From Algiphilus sp022763315 (lineage in GTDB: Bacteria > Pseudomonadota > Gammaproteobacteria > Nevskiales > Nevskiaceae), in NCBI RefSeq assembly GCF_965249985.1, contig NZ_OZ252280.1: 64,000 bases of DNA, one strand, 5' to 3'. Below, piece after piece: positions 8,220-17,014 of the stretch (position 1 is the stretch's first letter; each line of letters starts with the position of its first letter). Made by a program: the position numbers and the translations under genes. The notes under the pieces were generated by a model that saw only the letters and a list, made by a program, of their open reading frames with translations, made no database searches and was not told where the DNA came from.

Positions 8220-9224
8220 ATGGCAGTGAAGGTTGGCATCAACGGATACGGGCGCATCGGGCGCAACACGCTGCGGGCGCTGTTCGAAAGCGGGCGCAAC
8301 GACATCGAGATCGTCGCCATCAATGATCTTGGCTCGGCCGAGACCAATGCGCACCTGACGATGGTCGACACCGCGCACGGCCGTTTCCCCGGGACCGTCG
8401 CGGTGGAAGGCGATTTCATGGTCGTCAACGGCAAGAAGATCAAGGTGCTCGCGGAGCGCGATCCGGCCAAGCTGCCCTGGGGCGAGCTCGGGGTCGACAT
8501 CGTGCTGGAGTGCACGGGCTTCTTCGCCAGCAAGGACAAGGCCTCCGCGCATCTGCAGGGCGGCGCCAAGAAGGTGGTGATTTCCGCGCCGGCCGGCAAG
8601 GATCTGAAGACCATCGTCTACGGCGTCAACCACGACACGCTGACGGCCGACGACAAGGTCATCTCCAATGCCTCCTGCACGACCAACTGCCTGGCGCCGC
8701 TGGTCAAGCCGCTGCACGATGGCATCGGCATCGAATCCGGCCTGATGACCACGATCCACGCCTACACCAATGATCAGGTCCTGACCGACGTCTACCACTC
8801 GGATCTGCGTCGCGCGCGTTCGGCCACGCATTCCATGATCCCGACCAAGACCGGCGCCGCCGCCGCGGTCGGCCTCGTGATGCCCGAACTCGACGGCAAG
8901 CTCGATGGCTACGCCGTGCGCGTGCCGACCATCAACGTCTCGATGGTGGATCTCGGCTTCATCGCCAAGCGTGACACCAGCGTCGAAGAAGTCGACAAGC
9001 TGCTGCGTGACGCCGCCAATGGTCCGCTGAAGGGCATCCTGAATGTGTCCGATGGCCCCTTCGTGTCCATCGACTTCAACCACGATCCGGCCTCCAGCAC
9101 CTACGATGCCACGCTGACCAAGGTGATCGGCCGCAACGTCAAGGTCTGTGCCTGGTACGACAACGAGTGGGGCTTCTCCAACCGCATGCTCGATACCGCG
9201 GTGTCCCTCGCCGCTGCCGGCTGA
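8220..9224 (+). CDS. gap: Glyceraldehyde-3-phosphate dehydrogenase, type I
   Basis: GAPDH oxidises glyceraldehyde-3-phosphate to 1,3-bisphosphoglycerate. The 334-residue product carries the Rossmann motif GINGYGRIGRN at its N-terminus, the catalytic Cys in SNASCTTNCLAP, the active-site His within MTTIHAYTNDQ, and the ending WYDNEWGFSNRM. INDL at the end of the second beta strand has the Asp expected for NAD preference. The gene lies 65 bases after tkt and 26 bases before pgk, so a single operon is likely. Confidence 0.97.
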   Translation: MAVKVGINGYGRIGRNTLRALFESGRNDIEIVAINDLGSAETNAHLTMVDTAHGRFPGTVAVEGDFMVVNGKKIKVLAERDPAKLPWGELGVDIVLECTGFFASKDKASAHLQGGAKKVVISAPAGKDLKTIVYGVNHDTLTADDKVISNASCTTNCLAPLVKPLHDGIGIESGLMTTIHAYTNDQVLTDVYHSDLRRARSATHSMIPTKTGAAAAVGLVMPELDGKLDGYAVRVPTINVSMVDLGFIAKRDTSVEEVDKLLRDAANGPLKGILNVSDGPFVSIDFNHDPASSTYDATLTKVIGRNVKVCAWYDNEWGFSNRMLDTAVSLAAAG

Positions 9225-9250
9225 GCCGAAGCCGTTCAAGGGAGAGCAGC

Positions 9251-10429
9251 ATGGCCATCCTGCGCATGACCGACCTGGACCTGGCCGGAAAGCGGGTACT
9301 GATCCGTCAGGATCTGAATGTCCCGATTTCCGGAGGCCGGATCACCTCGGATGCGCGCTTGCGCGCGTCATTACCGACGCTGAAGCAGGCGCTGGATGCC
9401 GGCGCTTCGGTGCTGGTGCTCTCCCATCTCGGGCGGCCCAAGCCGGGCCGCCTTGACCCGGACAATTCGCTGACCCTGGTGGCCGCCTGGCTGTCCGAGG
9501 CGCTGGACCGCGTTGTGCCGCTGGTCTCGAACTGGATCGACGGTGTCGATCTGGAGCCGGGGCAGATTGCGCTGGGCGAGAACACCCGCTTCGCCGAAGG
9601 CGAGAAGAAGGACGACGAGGCGCTGGCGCGGCGCATGGCCAAGCTGTGCGACATCTACGTCAATGACGCCTTCGGCACGGCGCACCGCGCCGAAGCGTCC
9701 ACGCACGGCGTGGCGCGCTTTGCCGATGTCGCCTGTGCCGGTCCCTTGCTGGCGGCGGAGCTGGAGGCGCTGGGCAAGGCTGTTGCCAGCCCACGCCGAC
9801 CGCAGGTGGTCATCGTGGGCGGCTCCAAGGTCTCCACCAAGCTCGATCTGCTCACCAATCTCGCGGACAAGGCCGATCAGCTCATCGTCGGCGGCGGCAT
9901 CGCCAACACCTTCTTGGCTGCGGCGGGCTACAACGTCGGCAAGTCGCTGTGCGAGATGGACATGCTCGACACCGCGCGCAATATCCATGAGCGCATCCGA
10001 GCCAATGGCGGTGACATCCCGCTGCCCGAGGACGTCATCGTCGCCACCGAGATTTCCTCCGAAGCCCGCGCCGAAGTGCGCGCCGTCGGCGACATCATGG
10101 ATGACGAGATGATTCTCGACATCGGGCCCAAGACCGCGCGCAAGTTCAGCGCCATGCTCAAGAATGCGGCCAGCATCGTCTGGAACGGGCCGGTCGGTGT
10201 CTTCGAATACGACGCCTTCTCGCACGGCACCGAGGCGCTGGCCAAGGCCATTGCCGAGAGCGACGCCTTTTCGCTTGCGGGTGGTGGCGATACGCTGGCG
10301 GCGATTGATACCTTTGGCGTGGCCGACCGCATCAGCTATATCTCTACCGGTGGCGGCGCCTTCCTCGAATTCCTCGAGGGCAAGACGCTCCCCGCAGTGG
10401 CCGTGCTGGAAGCGCGCGCCGAGGGCTAG
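9251..10429 (+). CDS. pgk: Phosphoglycerate kinase
   Basis: PGK transfers the acyl phosphate of 1,3-bisphosphoglycerate to ADP. I chose the ATG at 9251, preceded by GGGAGAGC, because the protein then begins with the family strand GKRVLIRQDLNVP; an upstream in-frame start would run back into gap. The product is 392 residues. Substrate-site motifs SHLGRPK and VNDAFGTAHRAE, the hinge VGGSKVSTK, and the nucleotide-site GGGDTLAAI and STGGGAFLEF are all intact. It ends the tkt-gap-pgk group; no pyk or fba gene follows. Confidence 0.97.
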   Translation: MAILRMTDLDLAGKRVLIRQDLNVPISGGRITSDARLRASLPTLKQALDAGASVLVLSHLGRPKPGRLDPDNSLTLVAAWLSEALDRVVPLVSNWIDGVDLEPGQIALGENTRFAEGEKKDDEALARRMAKLCDIYVNDAFGTAHRAEASTHGVARFADVACAGPLLAAELEALGKAVASPRRPQVVIVGGSKVSTKLDLLTNLADKADQLIVGGGIANTFLAAAGYNVGKSLCEMDMLDTARNIHERIRANGGDIPLPEDVIVATEISSEARAEVRAVGDIMDDEMILDIGPKTARKFSAMLKNAASIVWNGPVGVFEYDAFSHGTEALAKAIAESDAFSLAGGGDTLAAIDTFGVADRISYISTGGGAFLEFLEGKTLPAVAVLEARAEG

Positions 10430-10584
10430 CGAAGCGGGTGCTGCTCGTCGGCTGGCCCGGTTCCGCCTGTCGTTCCGGGGGGCACAGAGCGCGCGTCGCC
10501 TGAACGCGCCTGCCGCAATGCCCCCGGGCGTGCCTGCATCAGTACACTACGCCGTTCTTCCAAACAGCAAAGCAAGGGTTCGCC

Positions 10585-11427
10585 GTGCGCTTCGAAGGGA
10601 CGGATAACTACGTATCGACAGATGATCTCGCTATGGCCGTCAACGCGGCCGTGACGCTGGAACGCCCGCTCTTGGTGAAAGGCGAGCCGGGGACCGGCAA
10701 GACGCAGTTGGCCATCGAGGTGGCGCGCGCGCTGGACAAGCCCATCTACGACTGGGCGATCAAGTCCACCACCAAGGCGCAGCAGGGTCTCTACGAATAC
10801 GACGCCGTATCCCGTTTGCGCGATTCGCAGCTGGGTGACGACCGCGTGCACGACATCGCCAACTACATCGTCAAGGGCAAGCTGTGGGAGTGTTTCGAGT
10901 CCGACGTGCAACCCGTCCTGCTGATCGACGAGATCGACAAGGCGGACATCGAATTCCCCAACGATCTGCTGCGCGAACTCGATCAGATGGAGTTCTACGT
11001 CTACGAGACGCAGAAGACCGTTCGCGCCAGGCACCGGCCGATCATCATCATCACCTCCAACAACGAGAAGGAACTGCCCGACGCCTTCCTGCGGCGCTGC
11101 TTCTTCCACTACATCAAGTTCCCCGATCGGGACACGATGCAGCAGATCGTGGATGTGCATTTCCCGGACCTCAAGCCGAAGCTGCTCAAGGAAGCGATGG
11201 AGGTGTTCTTTGGCTTGCGTGAGCTGCCCGGGCTGAAGAAGAAGCCCAGTACCTCGGAAATGCTCGACTGGCTCAAGCTGCTGCTGGCCGACGATATCCC
11301 GCCGGAAACGCTGCGCGAAGCCAGCGTCAAGAAGAGCCTGCCCCCGCTGTACGGCGCCCTGCTCAAGAACGAGCAGGACGTGCATCTCTTCGAGCGGCTT
11401 GCCTTCATGGCACGACGGAATTCGTAA
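10585..11427 (+). CDS. MoxR-family AAA+ ATPase
   Basis: This is a 280-residue AAA+ ATPase of the MoxR group, chaperone-like enzymes that help assemble or activate protein complexes with VWA-domain partners. The GTG start is followed by a beta strand and the Walker A motif GEPGTGKTQ, Walker B (VLLIDEIDKAD), and a sensor-1 region (IIITSNNEKELPDAFLRRC). The partner usually found directly downstream, a CoxE-like VWA protein, is instead 11 kb away at 22806. It follows pgk after a 155-base gap in which I see nothing notable. Confidence 0.92.
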   Translation: MRFEGTDNYVSTDDLAMAVNAAVTLERPLLVKGEPGTGKTQLAIEVARALDKPIYDWAIKSTTKAQQGLYEYDAVSRLRDSQLGDDRVHDIANYIVKGKLWECFESDVQPVLLIDEIDKADIEFPNDLLRELDQMEFYVYETQKTVRARHRPIIIITSNNEKELPDAFLRRCFFHYIKFPDRDTMQQIVDVHFPDLKPKLLKEAMEVFFGLRELPGLKKKPSTSEMLDWLKLLLADDIPPETLREASVKKSLPPLYGALLKNEQDVHLFERLAFMARRNS

Positions 11428-11439
11428 CGCGGTCTCTTG

Positions 11440-11817
11440 ATGAGGCGCGGAATGCGTCGCTTCGCAGGTGGCTTGCTGGCGCTGCTTCTCTTCGCCTCAT
11501 CGTTGGCGGCGGAGCCCGTGGACGAAATCCGCGCCCTCATCGACCGCGTCGCGGCCTCTGACTGCCGCTTCTACCGCAATGGCACCTGGCACGAGGCAGA
11601 GGCCGCGGCCGAACACCTCGCGCGCAAGCTGCGCATCGCGCGTTGGACGGGGCGCTCGGGTACGGCAGAGGACTTCATCGAACAGGCGGGCACCCGAAGC
11701 AGCATGAGCGGTGAGGTCTATCGCGTGCAGTGCCCTGGCACGCCATCGCGTGTGAGTTCCGAATGGCTCATGGAGCTGTTGCGCGCGGTGCGCGCCGCTC
11801 CGGATGCGAGGGGCTAG
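11440..11817 (+). CDS. DUF5329-type secreted protein (YfeK-like)
   Basis: This is a 125-residue protein with an N-terminal signal peptide (basic MRRGMRRF, then a Leu/Ala core ending SLAAEP), so it is probably periplasmic. The mature part has the DUF5329/YfeK pattern: DEIRALIDRV, the Cys-bearing SDCRFYRNG, HLARKLRIAR, TAEDFIEQAGT and SSMSGEVYRVQC. No function is established for the family. The two mature Cys residues could form a disulfide. An in-frame TTG lies one codon upstream. The next gene starts two bases after its stop. Confidence 0.75.
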   Translation: MRRGMRRFAGGLLALLLFASSLAAEPVDEIRALIDRVAASDCRFYRNGTWHEAEAAAEHLARKLRIARWTGRSGTAEDFIEQAGTRSSMSGEVYRVQCPGTPSRVSSEWLMELLRAVRAAPDARG

Positions 11818-11819
11818 CA

Positions 11820-12428
11820 GTGCAAGCGTTGTCGACGCTCACCCCGATCACGGCTAGGCTACGCGCTGCCCCCGACCACCTGGTGTGCGTCATGGAAGAA
11901 CCCGATATCGCAATGGTCGACCTCGTGCTTGCGCCTTGGCGCGAGGTCCTCGGCGAGGACTGGACGGCGTATCGCAACCACGTGATGCGGACGCTGCATT
12001 TCTGTCTGGCCATCAGCCCCTGCGGTGTCATCGAGCGGCAGAAACTAGAGATCGCCGGCTGCTTTCACGACATCGGCCTGTGGACCCATCACACGTTGGA
12101 CTATCTGGAACCGTCGGTGCTGCCCGCGCGCGCCTTCCTGGCGGAGAAGGGCCTCGAGGACTGGAGCGAGGAAGTCGCACTGATGATCACCGAGCACCAC
12201 AAGCTGCGCCCCTTCAAGGACAGGCGCTATCCGCTGGTGGAGCTGTTCCGCAAGGGGGATCTGGTCGACGTCTCCTGGGGCGCGGTGCGTTTCGGCATCC
12301 CGCGCGACACCATCCACATGGTGCAGCGGCGCTTCCCGAACCATGGTTTTCATCGCATGCTGGCGCGGCGCGCGGGCGCCTGGTTCCTGCGCCATCCGCT
12401 GCGACCGGCGCCGATGATGAAATGGTAG
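11820..12428 (+). CDS. HD-domain protein
   Basis: This is about 202 residues from the GTG at 11820, which lies two bases after the preceding stop with GAGGGG upstream. The HD metal-binding pattern is visible: a His in YRNHVMRTLHFC, the His-Asp pair in GCFHDIGLWTHH, and a downstream Asp in the helix ending KGDLVDVS. Such proteins are metal-dependent phosphohydrolases, often acting on nucleotides; the substrate here is unknown. No other domain is visible. The spacing suggests translational coupling to the DUF5329-type gene. Confidence 0.72.
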   Translation: MQALSTLTPITARLRAAPDHLVCVMEEPDIAMVDLVLAPWREVLGEDWTAYRNHVMRTLHFCLAISPCGVIERQKLEIAGCFHDIGLWTHHTLDYLEPSVLPARAFLAEKGLEDWSEEVALMITEHHKLRPFKDRRYPLVELFRKGDLVDVSWGAVRFGIPRDTIHMVQRRFPNHGFHRMLARRAGAWFLRHPLRPAPMMKW

Positions 12429-12512
12429 CGGTGGCGCCGTGCAGCGCAGTGCGGTGCGGGAGTGCGGCGATCCGTTAAGCTGCTGGCCGGCGCCCATTCG
12501 GATCCTCACACC

Positions 12513-13421
12513 ATGTTCACGCGCAACCGCGCTCCCCAGAAGCGACTGGCCCAGGAGCCCCATTTCTTCTCCTACGGCACCCTGGAGCGCCACACCGCGG
12601 ATCTGAACTGCGGGCGCGTGCGCTATCTGCGCCACGGCGCCGGCACGCCCCTGCTGCTGGTGCACGGCGTGCCCACTTCCGCTCGCCTGTGGGAACCCCT
12701 GCTCGGTCATCTGGGAGCGCATTACGACTGCATCGTGCCGGACCTTCTCGGCCTCGGCTGTTCCGAACCGGCATCGGACGGCACTGACGTCGCCAGTCCG
12801 GGCCAGGCCGACATGCTCGCGCAACTGCTCGATGCGCTGGGCGTGGATCAGTGCTTTGCCGTGTTTCACGATCAAGGTGGCGCGCACGGGATGGAGATGC
12901 TGCGCCGGCACGGTGCGCGTATCGATAAGGTCGTGTTCACCAACTGCGTCTGCTACGACAACTGGCCAGTGCCGCTGATCGACATGTCGGCCGTGATGGC
13001 GCGCTCGGGCGCGCTCCCCTGGCTGGCGAAGCTGCGCCTCATGCAGTGGACGCTGCGTCTGGCGCTGCCGATGACCATCACCCGTGGCCCTTTTCCCGCT
13101 GCCTTGCGCGAGGACTGGTTCCGCGCACTCGATGTCGGTGGCCCGGCGCTGGAATACTGGCAGCGCTACGTGACGGCGCAGTCGGCGCGGTACACCCAGG
13201 AAGCGGTCGAGGTGCTGCGCGCCTGGGATAAGCCCGCTCATGTGCTGTGGGCGGCGGATGACCGCTTTCTTCCGCCTTCGTGGGCGGCCTATCTCGCCAA
13301 GGATCTCGTCGGATCAGAGGCGAACCCGGAACTGCTGCCCTTTGCAGGGCATTTCTGGCAAATCGAGGTGCCGGAGAGCGGTGCGGCGGCGCTGCACCGT
13401 TTCTTTTCTACCGCCCACTGA
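12513..13421 (+). CDS. Alpha/beta hydrolase of the haloalkane dehalogenase type
   Basis: This is a 302-residue alpha/beta-fold hydrolase. The oxyanion loop is LLLVHGVPTSARLW and the nucleophile elbow is FHDQGG (Asp about residue 120). An Asp nucleophile is typical of haloalkane dehalogenases and epoxide hydrolases rather than Ser esterases. The likely acid is in WAADDRFLPP and the catalytic His in FAGHFWQIEVPE. No signal peptide is evident. The halide-stabilising pair cannot be assigned with confidence, so whether it removes halogens, opens epoxides or does something else is open. Confidence 0.8.
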   Translation: MFTRNRAPQKRLAQEPHFFSYGTLERHTADLNCGRVRYLRHGAGTPLLLVHGVPTSARLWEPLLGHLGAHYDCIVPDLLGLGCSEPASDGTDVASPGQADMLAQLLDALGVDQCFAVFHDQGGAHGMEMLRRHGARIDKVVFTNCVCYDNWPVPLIDMSAVMARSGALPWLAKLRLMQWTLRLALPMTITRGPFPAALREDWFRALDVGGPALEYWQRYVTAQSARYTQEAVEVLRAWDKPAHVLWAADDRFLPPSWAAYLAKDLVGSEANPELLPFAGHFWQIEVPESGAAALHRFFSTAH

Positions 13422-13484
13422 GGGCGTGACGAGAACCGACCAGGGCCGCCTTGCTCGCGGTTCCGCTCCGCAGTGGAGGCGGTA

Positions 13485-14117
13485 ATGGATCTGATGTTCA
13501 GTCTGTCGTGGATCGATGCGCTGGCCCTTACCGGCGCCATGGCGGTACTCGCGGCGGTGCCCAGCACCAGCGTCATGGCGGTGGTGGCGCGTGCGGCGAG
13601 CAGTGGTTTCGGCCATGGTGCAGCCATGGCGCTGGGCGTTGTGGCTGGTGACATCGTCTTCATCGCCATCGCCCTGGTGGGGCTGGCGGTCCTGATCGAG
13701 TGGCTTGGGCCCGTGTTTGTGGTGATTCGCATTGCAGCGGCGGTCTATCTTGTGGTGCTGGCGGTACAGCTCTGGCGGAGTGCGTCACGGGCGGCGTCGC
13801 GGAGCGAGCTGGCGCGCGGCGGCACGGCACTGGGAAGTTTCAGCTCGGGATTGATGATCACCCTCGCCGACCAGAAGGCGGTGTTCTTTTACCTCGGCTT
13901 CCTGCCGGCCTTCGTATCTTTGGAGCAGGTGACCACGCCGGATGCCGTGGCATTGATGGTCATCGCCCTGGTTGCCGTCGGGGGCGTCAAGCTGATCTAC
14001 GTCGCCGTGGCGGATCGAGTGAGCCAACGGCTCAGCGGCGGAGGCACCGGGCTCATCCAGCGCCTCGCCGCGGTGGTTCTGGTGCTGGCCGCGGTGGTGG
14101 TGGTCGTGCGCGGCTGA
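13485..14117 (+). CDS. LysE/RhtB-family exporter
   Basis: This is a 210-residue inner-membrane protein with about six hydrophobic segments, typical of the LysE/RhtB family that exports amino acids or related small molecules. The conserved N-terminal region reads TGAMAVLAAVPSTSVMAVVAR, close to the PGP-containing family motif though the Gly is absent. The central stretch SGLMITLADQKAVFFYLGFLPAF matches the family NP(K)A-like site in altered form. The ATG at 13485 has GGAGG upstream; a GTG four codons earlier is possible. Substrate unknown. Confidence 0.8.
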   Translation: MDLMFSLSWIDALALTGAMAVLAAVPSTSVMAVVARAASSGFGHGAAMALGVVAGDIVFIAIALVGLAVLIEWLGPVFVVIRIAAAVYLVVLAVQLWRSASRAASRSELARGGTALGSFSSGLMITLADQKAVFFYLGFLPAFVSLEQVTTPDAVALMVIALVAVGGVKLIYVAVADRVSQRLSGGGTGLIQRLAAVVLVLAAVVVVVRG

Positions 14118-14126
14118 GCGGTGTCG

Positions 14127-14144
14127 CCCGTCAGGGGTGACGGG
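14127..14144. terminator. Hairpin between two convergent genes
   Basis: CCCGTCA-GGGG-TGACGGG is a perfect 7-base-pair stem between the convergent LysE-type and glycine-zipper genes. There is no T run on either side, so its role in termination is uncertain. Confidence 0.35.
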
Positions 14145-14159
14145 CCCAGTCCAGGCGTC

Positions 14160-14672
14160 TCAAGGGAACACGGGCTTGTGGGGTTCGGTCGCGCCGATCT
14201 CCACTTCCGGATGGTGGCTACGGAGCATGTCCACCACCTCTTCCATGAACCCCTTGTTGACGTCGACCATCATCAGCAATGCGCCACGCTCGATCGCCTC
14301 CTGGTATTGCTGGATGTCGCGATTGGGTAGCCGGATGCCGATCATGCTCGACACCCATGCGCCGAAACCGGCGCCGGCGAGGGTGGTGGCTGCAACCATG
14401 CCGCCCCCCAGAGCGAGGCCGGCAGGCGGGAAGGTGACGGCAGCCACGCCGGCGAGAATGCCAATGACGCCGCCGGTGGCAAGGCCGTGCTCGGCCGATT
14501 CGACCAGATCGGTCTTCTGGCGCAGGTCGGCTTCGGGCAATTGCCCCATCGGTGTGCCTTCGCGCGCAAGAACATGGATATGGCGTTCCTCGATGCGCTT
14601 GAGCAGCAACTCGTCGACGATGGTTTCGGCGAGTTCGAGATTCGGGGCCAGGAAGTACAGACGGTGTTTCAT
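14160..14672 (-). CDS. Small protein with a Gly-rich membrane segment (DUF1269-like)
   Basis: This 170-residue protein starts at an ATG with AAGGAG upstream. The N-terminal 65 residues resemble a ferredoxin-like fold (MKHRLYFLAPNLELAETIVDEL). The centre is a long Gly/Ala-rich hydrophobic stretch, about residues 70-115, that could be a glycine-zipper membrane hairpin. The C-terminus returns to soluble sequence (ALLMMVDVNKGFMEEVVDML). This resembles DUF1269-type proteins, whose role is unknown; a stress-related function is often suggested for related soluble/zipper proteins. It is convergent with the LysE-type gene. Confidence 0.6.
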   Translation of the reverse strand: MKHRLYFLAPNLELAETIVDELLLKRIEERHIHVLAREGTPMGQLPEADLRQKTDLVESAEHGLATGGVIGILAGVAAVTFPPAGLALGGGMVAATTLAGAGFGAWVSSMIGIRLPNRDIQQYQEAIERGALLMMVDVNKGFMEEVVDMLRSHHPEVEIGATEPHKPVFP

Positions 14673-14840
14673 GCGAGTCTCCTTTTCCGCTGACGCCCTC
14701 ACTCACCCTACGCCCCTGCGCGGGGCGCGCCAACCCCAGTGCTGCGCGTCGAGCGCGCGCCTTCTGCAACAGCCCGCAGTCATGCAACGGCAACGCTTCC
14801 GGTGCTACATAGGGGGTGAGTCCCCACTCGGAGCATTGGC

Positions 14841-15251
14841 ATGATCGACCCTTACCTCTTCTTCGATGGCTGCTGCGAAGAGGCCCTGGCCTTCTATCGC
14901 GATGCATTGAATGCCGAAGTCTCCATGCTGATGCGTTTCCGCGAGAGCCCCGAGGCGGATGCCTTTCCACCGGAGCAGGCCGACAAGATCATGCACGCCC
15001 ACTTTCATGTGGCCGGTGGTTCCATCATGGCCTCGGACAGTACGGAAGACGGGACCAAGGGTTTTGCGGGCTTCGCGCTCTCGCTGCCCACTGCCGACCC
15101 CGCGGCCGCCCGTCGCACTTTCGACGCGCTGGCCGCAGGAGGCACCATCCAGATGCCCTTGCAAGCCACCTTCTGGTCGCCTGCGTTCGGGATCGTGCGC
15201 GACCGTTTCGGGGTTCCCTGGATGGTCAGTGCGCCAGCGGCGGAAAGCTAG
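14841..15251 (+). CDS. VOC-family (PhnB/glyoxalase-like) protein
   Basis: This is a 136-residue vicinal-oxygen-chelate protein of the PhnB type. It begins IDPYLFFDGCCEEALAFYRDAL, the usual opening of this group, then HAHFHVAGGSIMASD, where a metal-binding His would lie in active glyoxalases. It ends with FGIVRDRFGVPWMVS. These proteins are common, usually dimeric and cytoplasmic, and mostly of unknown substrate. GGAG lies upstream of the ATG. Its stop overlaps the stop of the convergent PhoX-like gene through a shared CTAG. Confidence 0.85.
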   Translation: MIDPYLFFDGCCEEALAFYRDALNAEVSMLMRFRESPEADAFPPEQADKIMHAHFHVAGGSIMASDSTEDGTKGFAGFALSLPTADPAAARRTFDALAAGGTIQMPLQATFWSPAFGIVRDRFGVPWMVSAPAAES

Positions 15252-16876
15252 TCGCGGTCGTCCTCTGTACCGGAAGAAGCATCCGTCGCCGCACGGCGGT
15301 TCCGCGCCAGCTGCGCCGCCGCTGCCGTGGCCAGACCCGCAGCAGCCGTACCGGCGGCAAAGCTGCCGCTGCCGTCGCCAGAGCCGGCGCCTTCTGCCGC
15401 AGGCGCCGGTTCGGGAACGGGTGCTGGCTCGGGTGTCGGTGCGGGTTCGGGGGCCGGGCTGGGGCTGCCCCCGCCGATCTGCCGAAAGGCGGGTGGAATC
15501 AGCATCTCGTAGGTGGTGCCGCCGTTGTCGCTGCCGTCGGGACCGCTCGGGCCGCGCTGACTGCTGAAATACAGCCGCGAGCCGTCCGGCGTGAAAGCGG
15601 GGCCGGTGATTTCGGAACCGCCTTTGCGGATCTGCATGAGCACCTTGGCCGCGCCGTTCGGCACGATGACGACCAGACGCATGAGCTGCCCATCCTCGGC
15701 CACCAGGACATCGCCGGCCGGGCTGACCACGACGTTGTCGACGTCATTGAAGCCGGTTTCGAGCTGCATATTCTCGTTGTCGTAGATCAGTTCGATCAGA
15801 TCGTTTTCGATGTCGTAGGCGTGCACGCGGTTGTCGCGCTTGGTGGCAAAGAACATCACGCCGCGCGTAGGTACGGTGCCCTGCTCCGGAACGGTGCGCA
15901 GTGACTCGGGGATTTCGTAATACCAGATGCCTTCGGCAGCCGCGAAGAAGGTGCCGCGACGGGTGACGGTAGGAAGGCGCGGCCGGTCGGTAAGCGGTGC
16001 GGGCAAGGTAGGCACATCGCGCCAGCGCACCTTGCGGGGCAGACGCAGGTCGGCCTCGCTGGGTTCGCCACCATCCTCGAAGCCCTCGATGTTCATGACC
16101 TGCAGGCGGCCGCGCTCCAGGCCCATACGGGTGACGCCGTCCGCGGTTTCGGTCAGATCGTCGTCATCGGCGACAAAACGCCAGAAGCGATTGCTGCCAC
16201 CGTCTTCGGTCATGTAGCAGGCATGGTGGCGCGGATCGATGGCGGCCGCCTCATGCGGAAAGGCGCCAAGGTTGCCCTTGCGTTCGGCGGTCTCCGGGGT
16301 GCCGAAGGGGTCGCATTCATAGACTTCACCGCCCCCGGTTTCCTCGCAGGACAACCAGGTGCCCCATGGCGTGGCACCACCCGCGCAGTTATTCCTGGTG
16401 CCCTGCAGGATGGGGTAGGCAGCAATGAGGTTGCCGCTCGCGTCGAAGCGCAGTGCGCCGACACCGCCGGGCGTCTCTTCGGAGTTCGACACGTAGACCC
16501 AGCCGCCATCCTCCTTGGACGGGAATACGGCGCCGCCATCGGGGTCGCGGTGCCAGTTGTAGCCACCGTCAGCGGCGGATTGTCCGGTCAGCGGGTCGAG
16601 CCCGTGGCGCGCCACCACGCGCACGTCGAAGCCCGCGGGGGCAAACAGTTCTTCATCGATGCCGGGCAGCGTGCCCGCGGTCAGCGTCTTTTTCTCCAGG
16701 GGCCCGATATTGGCGAGCGGCCCACTGGGCAATTGCAGTTCGGCGGCCTGGGTGTTGGCGTGCGCGCGCTGCGGTAGCCAGGCGCTGGTGTGCACGGCGG
16801 CGGCGCCGAGAAACAGGCTGCGCAGCAACGAGCGGCGGGAGAGATGGGCAGGGATGGTGGGGCGAGGGTCAGCCAT
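15248..16876 (-). CDS. PhoX-family (DUF839) secreted phosphatase-like protein with a proline-rich tail
   Basis: This is a 542-residue exported protein. The N-terminus has a twin-arginine signal (SRRSLLRSLF and a hydrophobic core ending RAHA). The mature part shows PhoX/DUF839 features: WVYVSNSEETPGG, NCAGGATPWGTWLSCEET, FPHEAAAID and FFATKRDNRVHAYD, consistent with a beta-propeller metal-dependent alkaline phosphatase. About residues 475-505 are Pro/Glu repeats (PAPEPAPTPEPAPV). A Gly/Ser linker, a hydrophobic Ala-rich segment and a basic tail follow, suggesting a C-terminal surface anchor or sorting tail. Enzyme activity is inferred from the family. Confidence 0.85.
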   Translation of the reverse strand: MADPRPTIPAHLSRRSLLRSLFLGAAAVHTSAWLPQRAHANTQAAELQLPSGPLANIGPLEKKTLTAGTLPGIDEELFAPAGFDVRVVARHGLDPLTGQSAADGGYNWHRDPDGGAVFPSKEDGGWVYVSNSEETPGGVGALRFDASGNLIAAYPILQGTRNNCAGGATPWGTWLSCEETGGGEVYECDPFGTPETAERKGNLGAFPHEAAAIDPRHHACYMTEDGGSNRFWRFVADDDDLTETADGVTRMGLERGRLQVMNIEGFEDGGEPSEADLRLPRKVRWRDVPTLPAPLTDRPRLPTVTRRGTFFAAAEGIWYYEIPESLRTVPEQGTVPTRGVMFFATKRDNRVHAYDIENDLIELIYDNENMQLETGFNDVDNVVVSPAGDVLVAEDGQLMRLVVIVPNGAAKVLMQIRKGGSEITGPAFTPDGSRLYFSSQRGPSGPDGSDNGGTTYEMLIPPAFRQIGGGSPSPAPEPAPTPEPAPVPEPAPAAEGAGSGDGSGSFAAGTAAAGLATAAAAQLARNRRAATDASSGTEDDRD

Positions 16877-16956
16877 GAAATATCGAGCGGGCGAGAACGA
16901 TCCTCCAGCCTAAGGTGTGGCGATGACGGCGCCGTGAAAGAGGCTGGGTCTGCCCA

Positions 16957-16989
16957 TAAAAAACGCCCGGTGGCTGAGCCACCGGGCGT
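16957..16989 (-). terminator. Intrinsic terminator of the desaturase operon
   Basis: On the minus strand a perfect inverted repeat (ACGCCCGGTGGCT with its complement) is followed by a run of six T. It lies 25 bases after the desaturase stop and insulates the PhoX-like gene. Confidence 0.9.
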
Positions 16990-17014
16990 GGAAGGCCACA
17001 TTGCCTGCTGCGAT

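Noticed and set aside
6154..10429. tkt-gap-pgk considered as part of a Calvin-cycle (cbb) cluster.
   Set aside because: No RubisCO, phosphoribulokinase or CbbR gene is present; this is the usual gluconeogenic arrangement in gammaproteobacteria.
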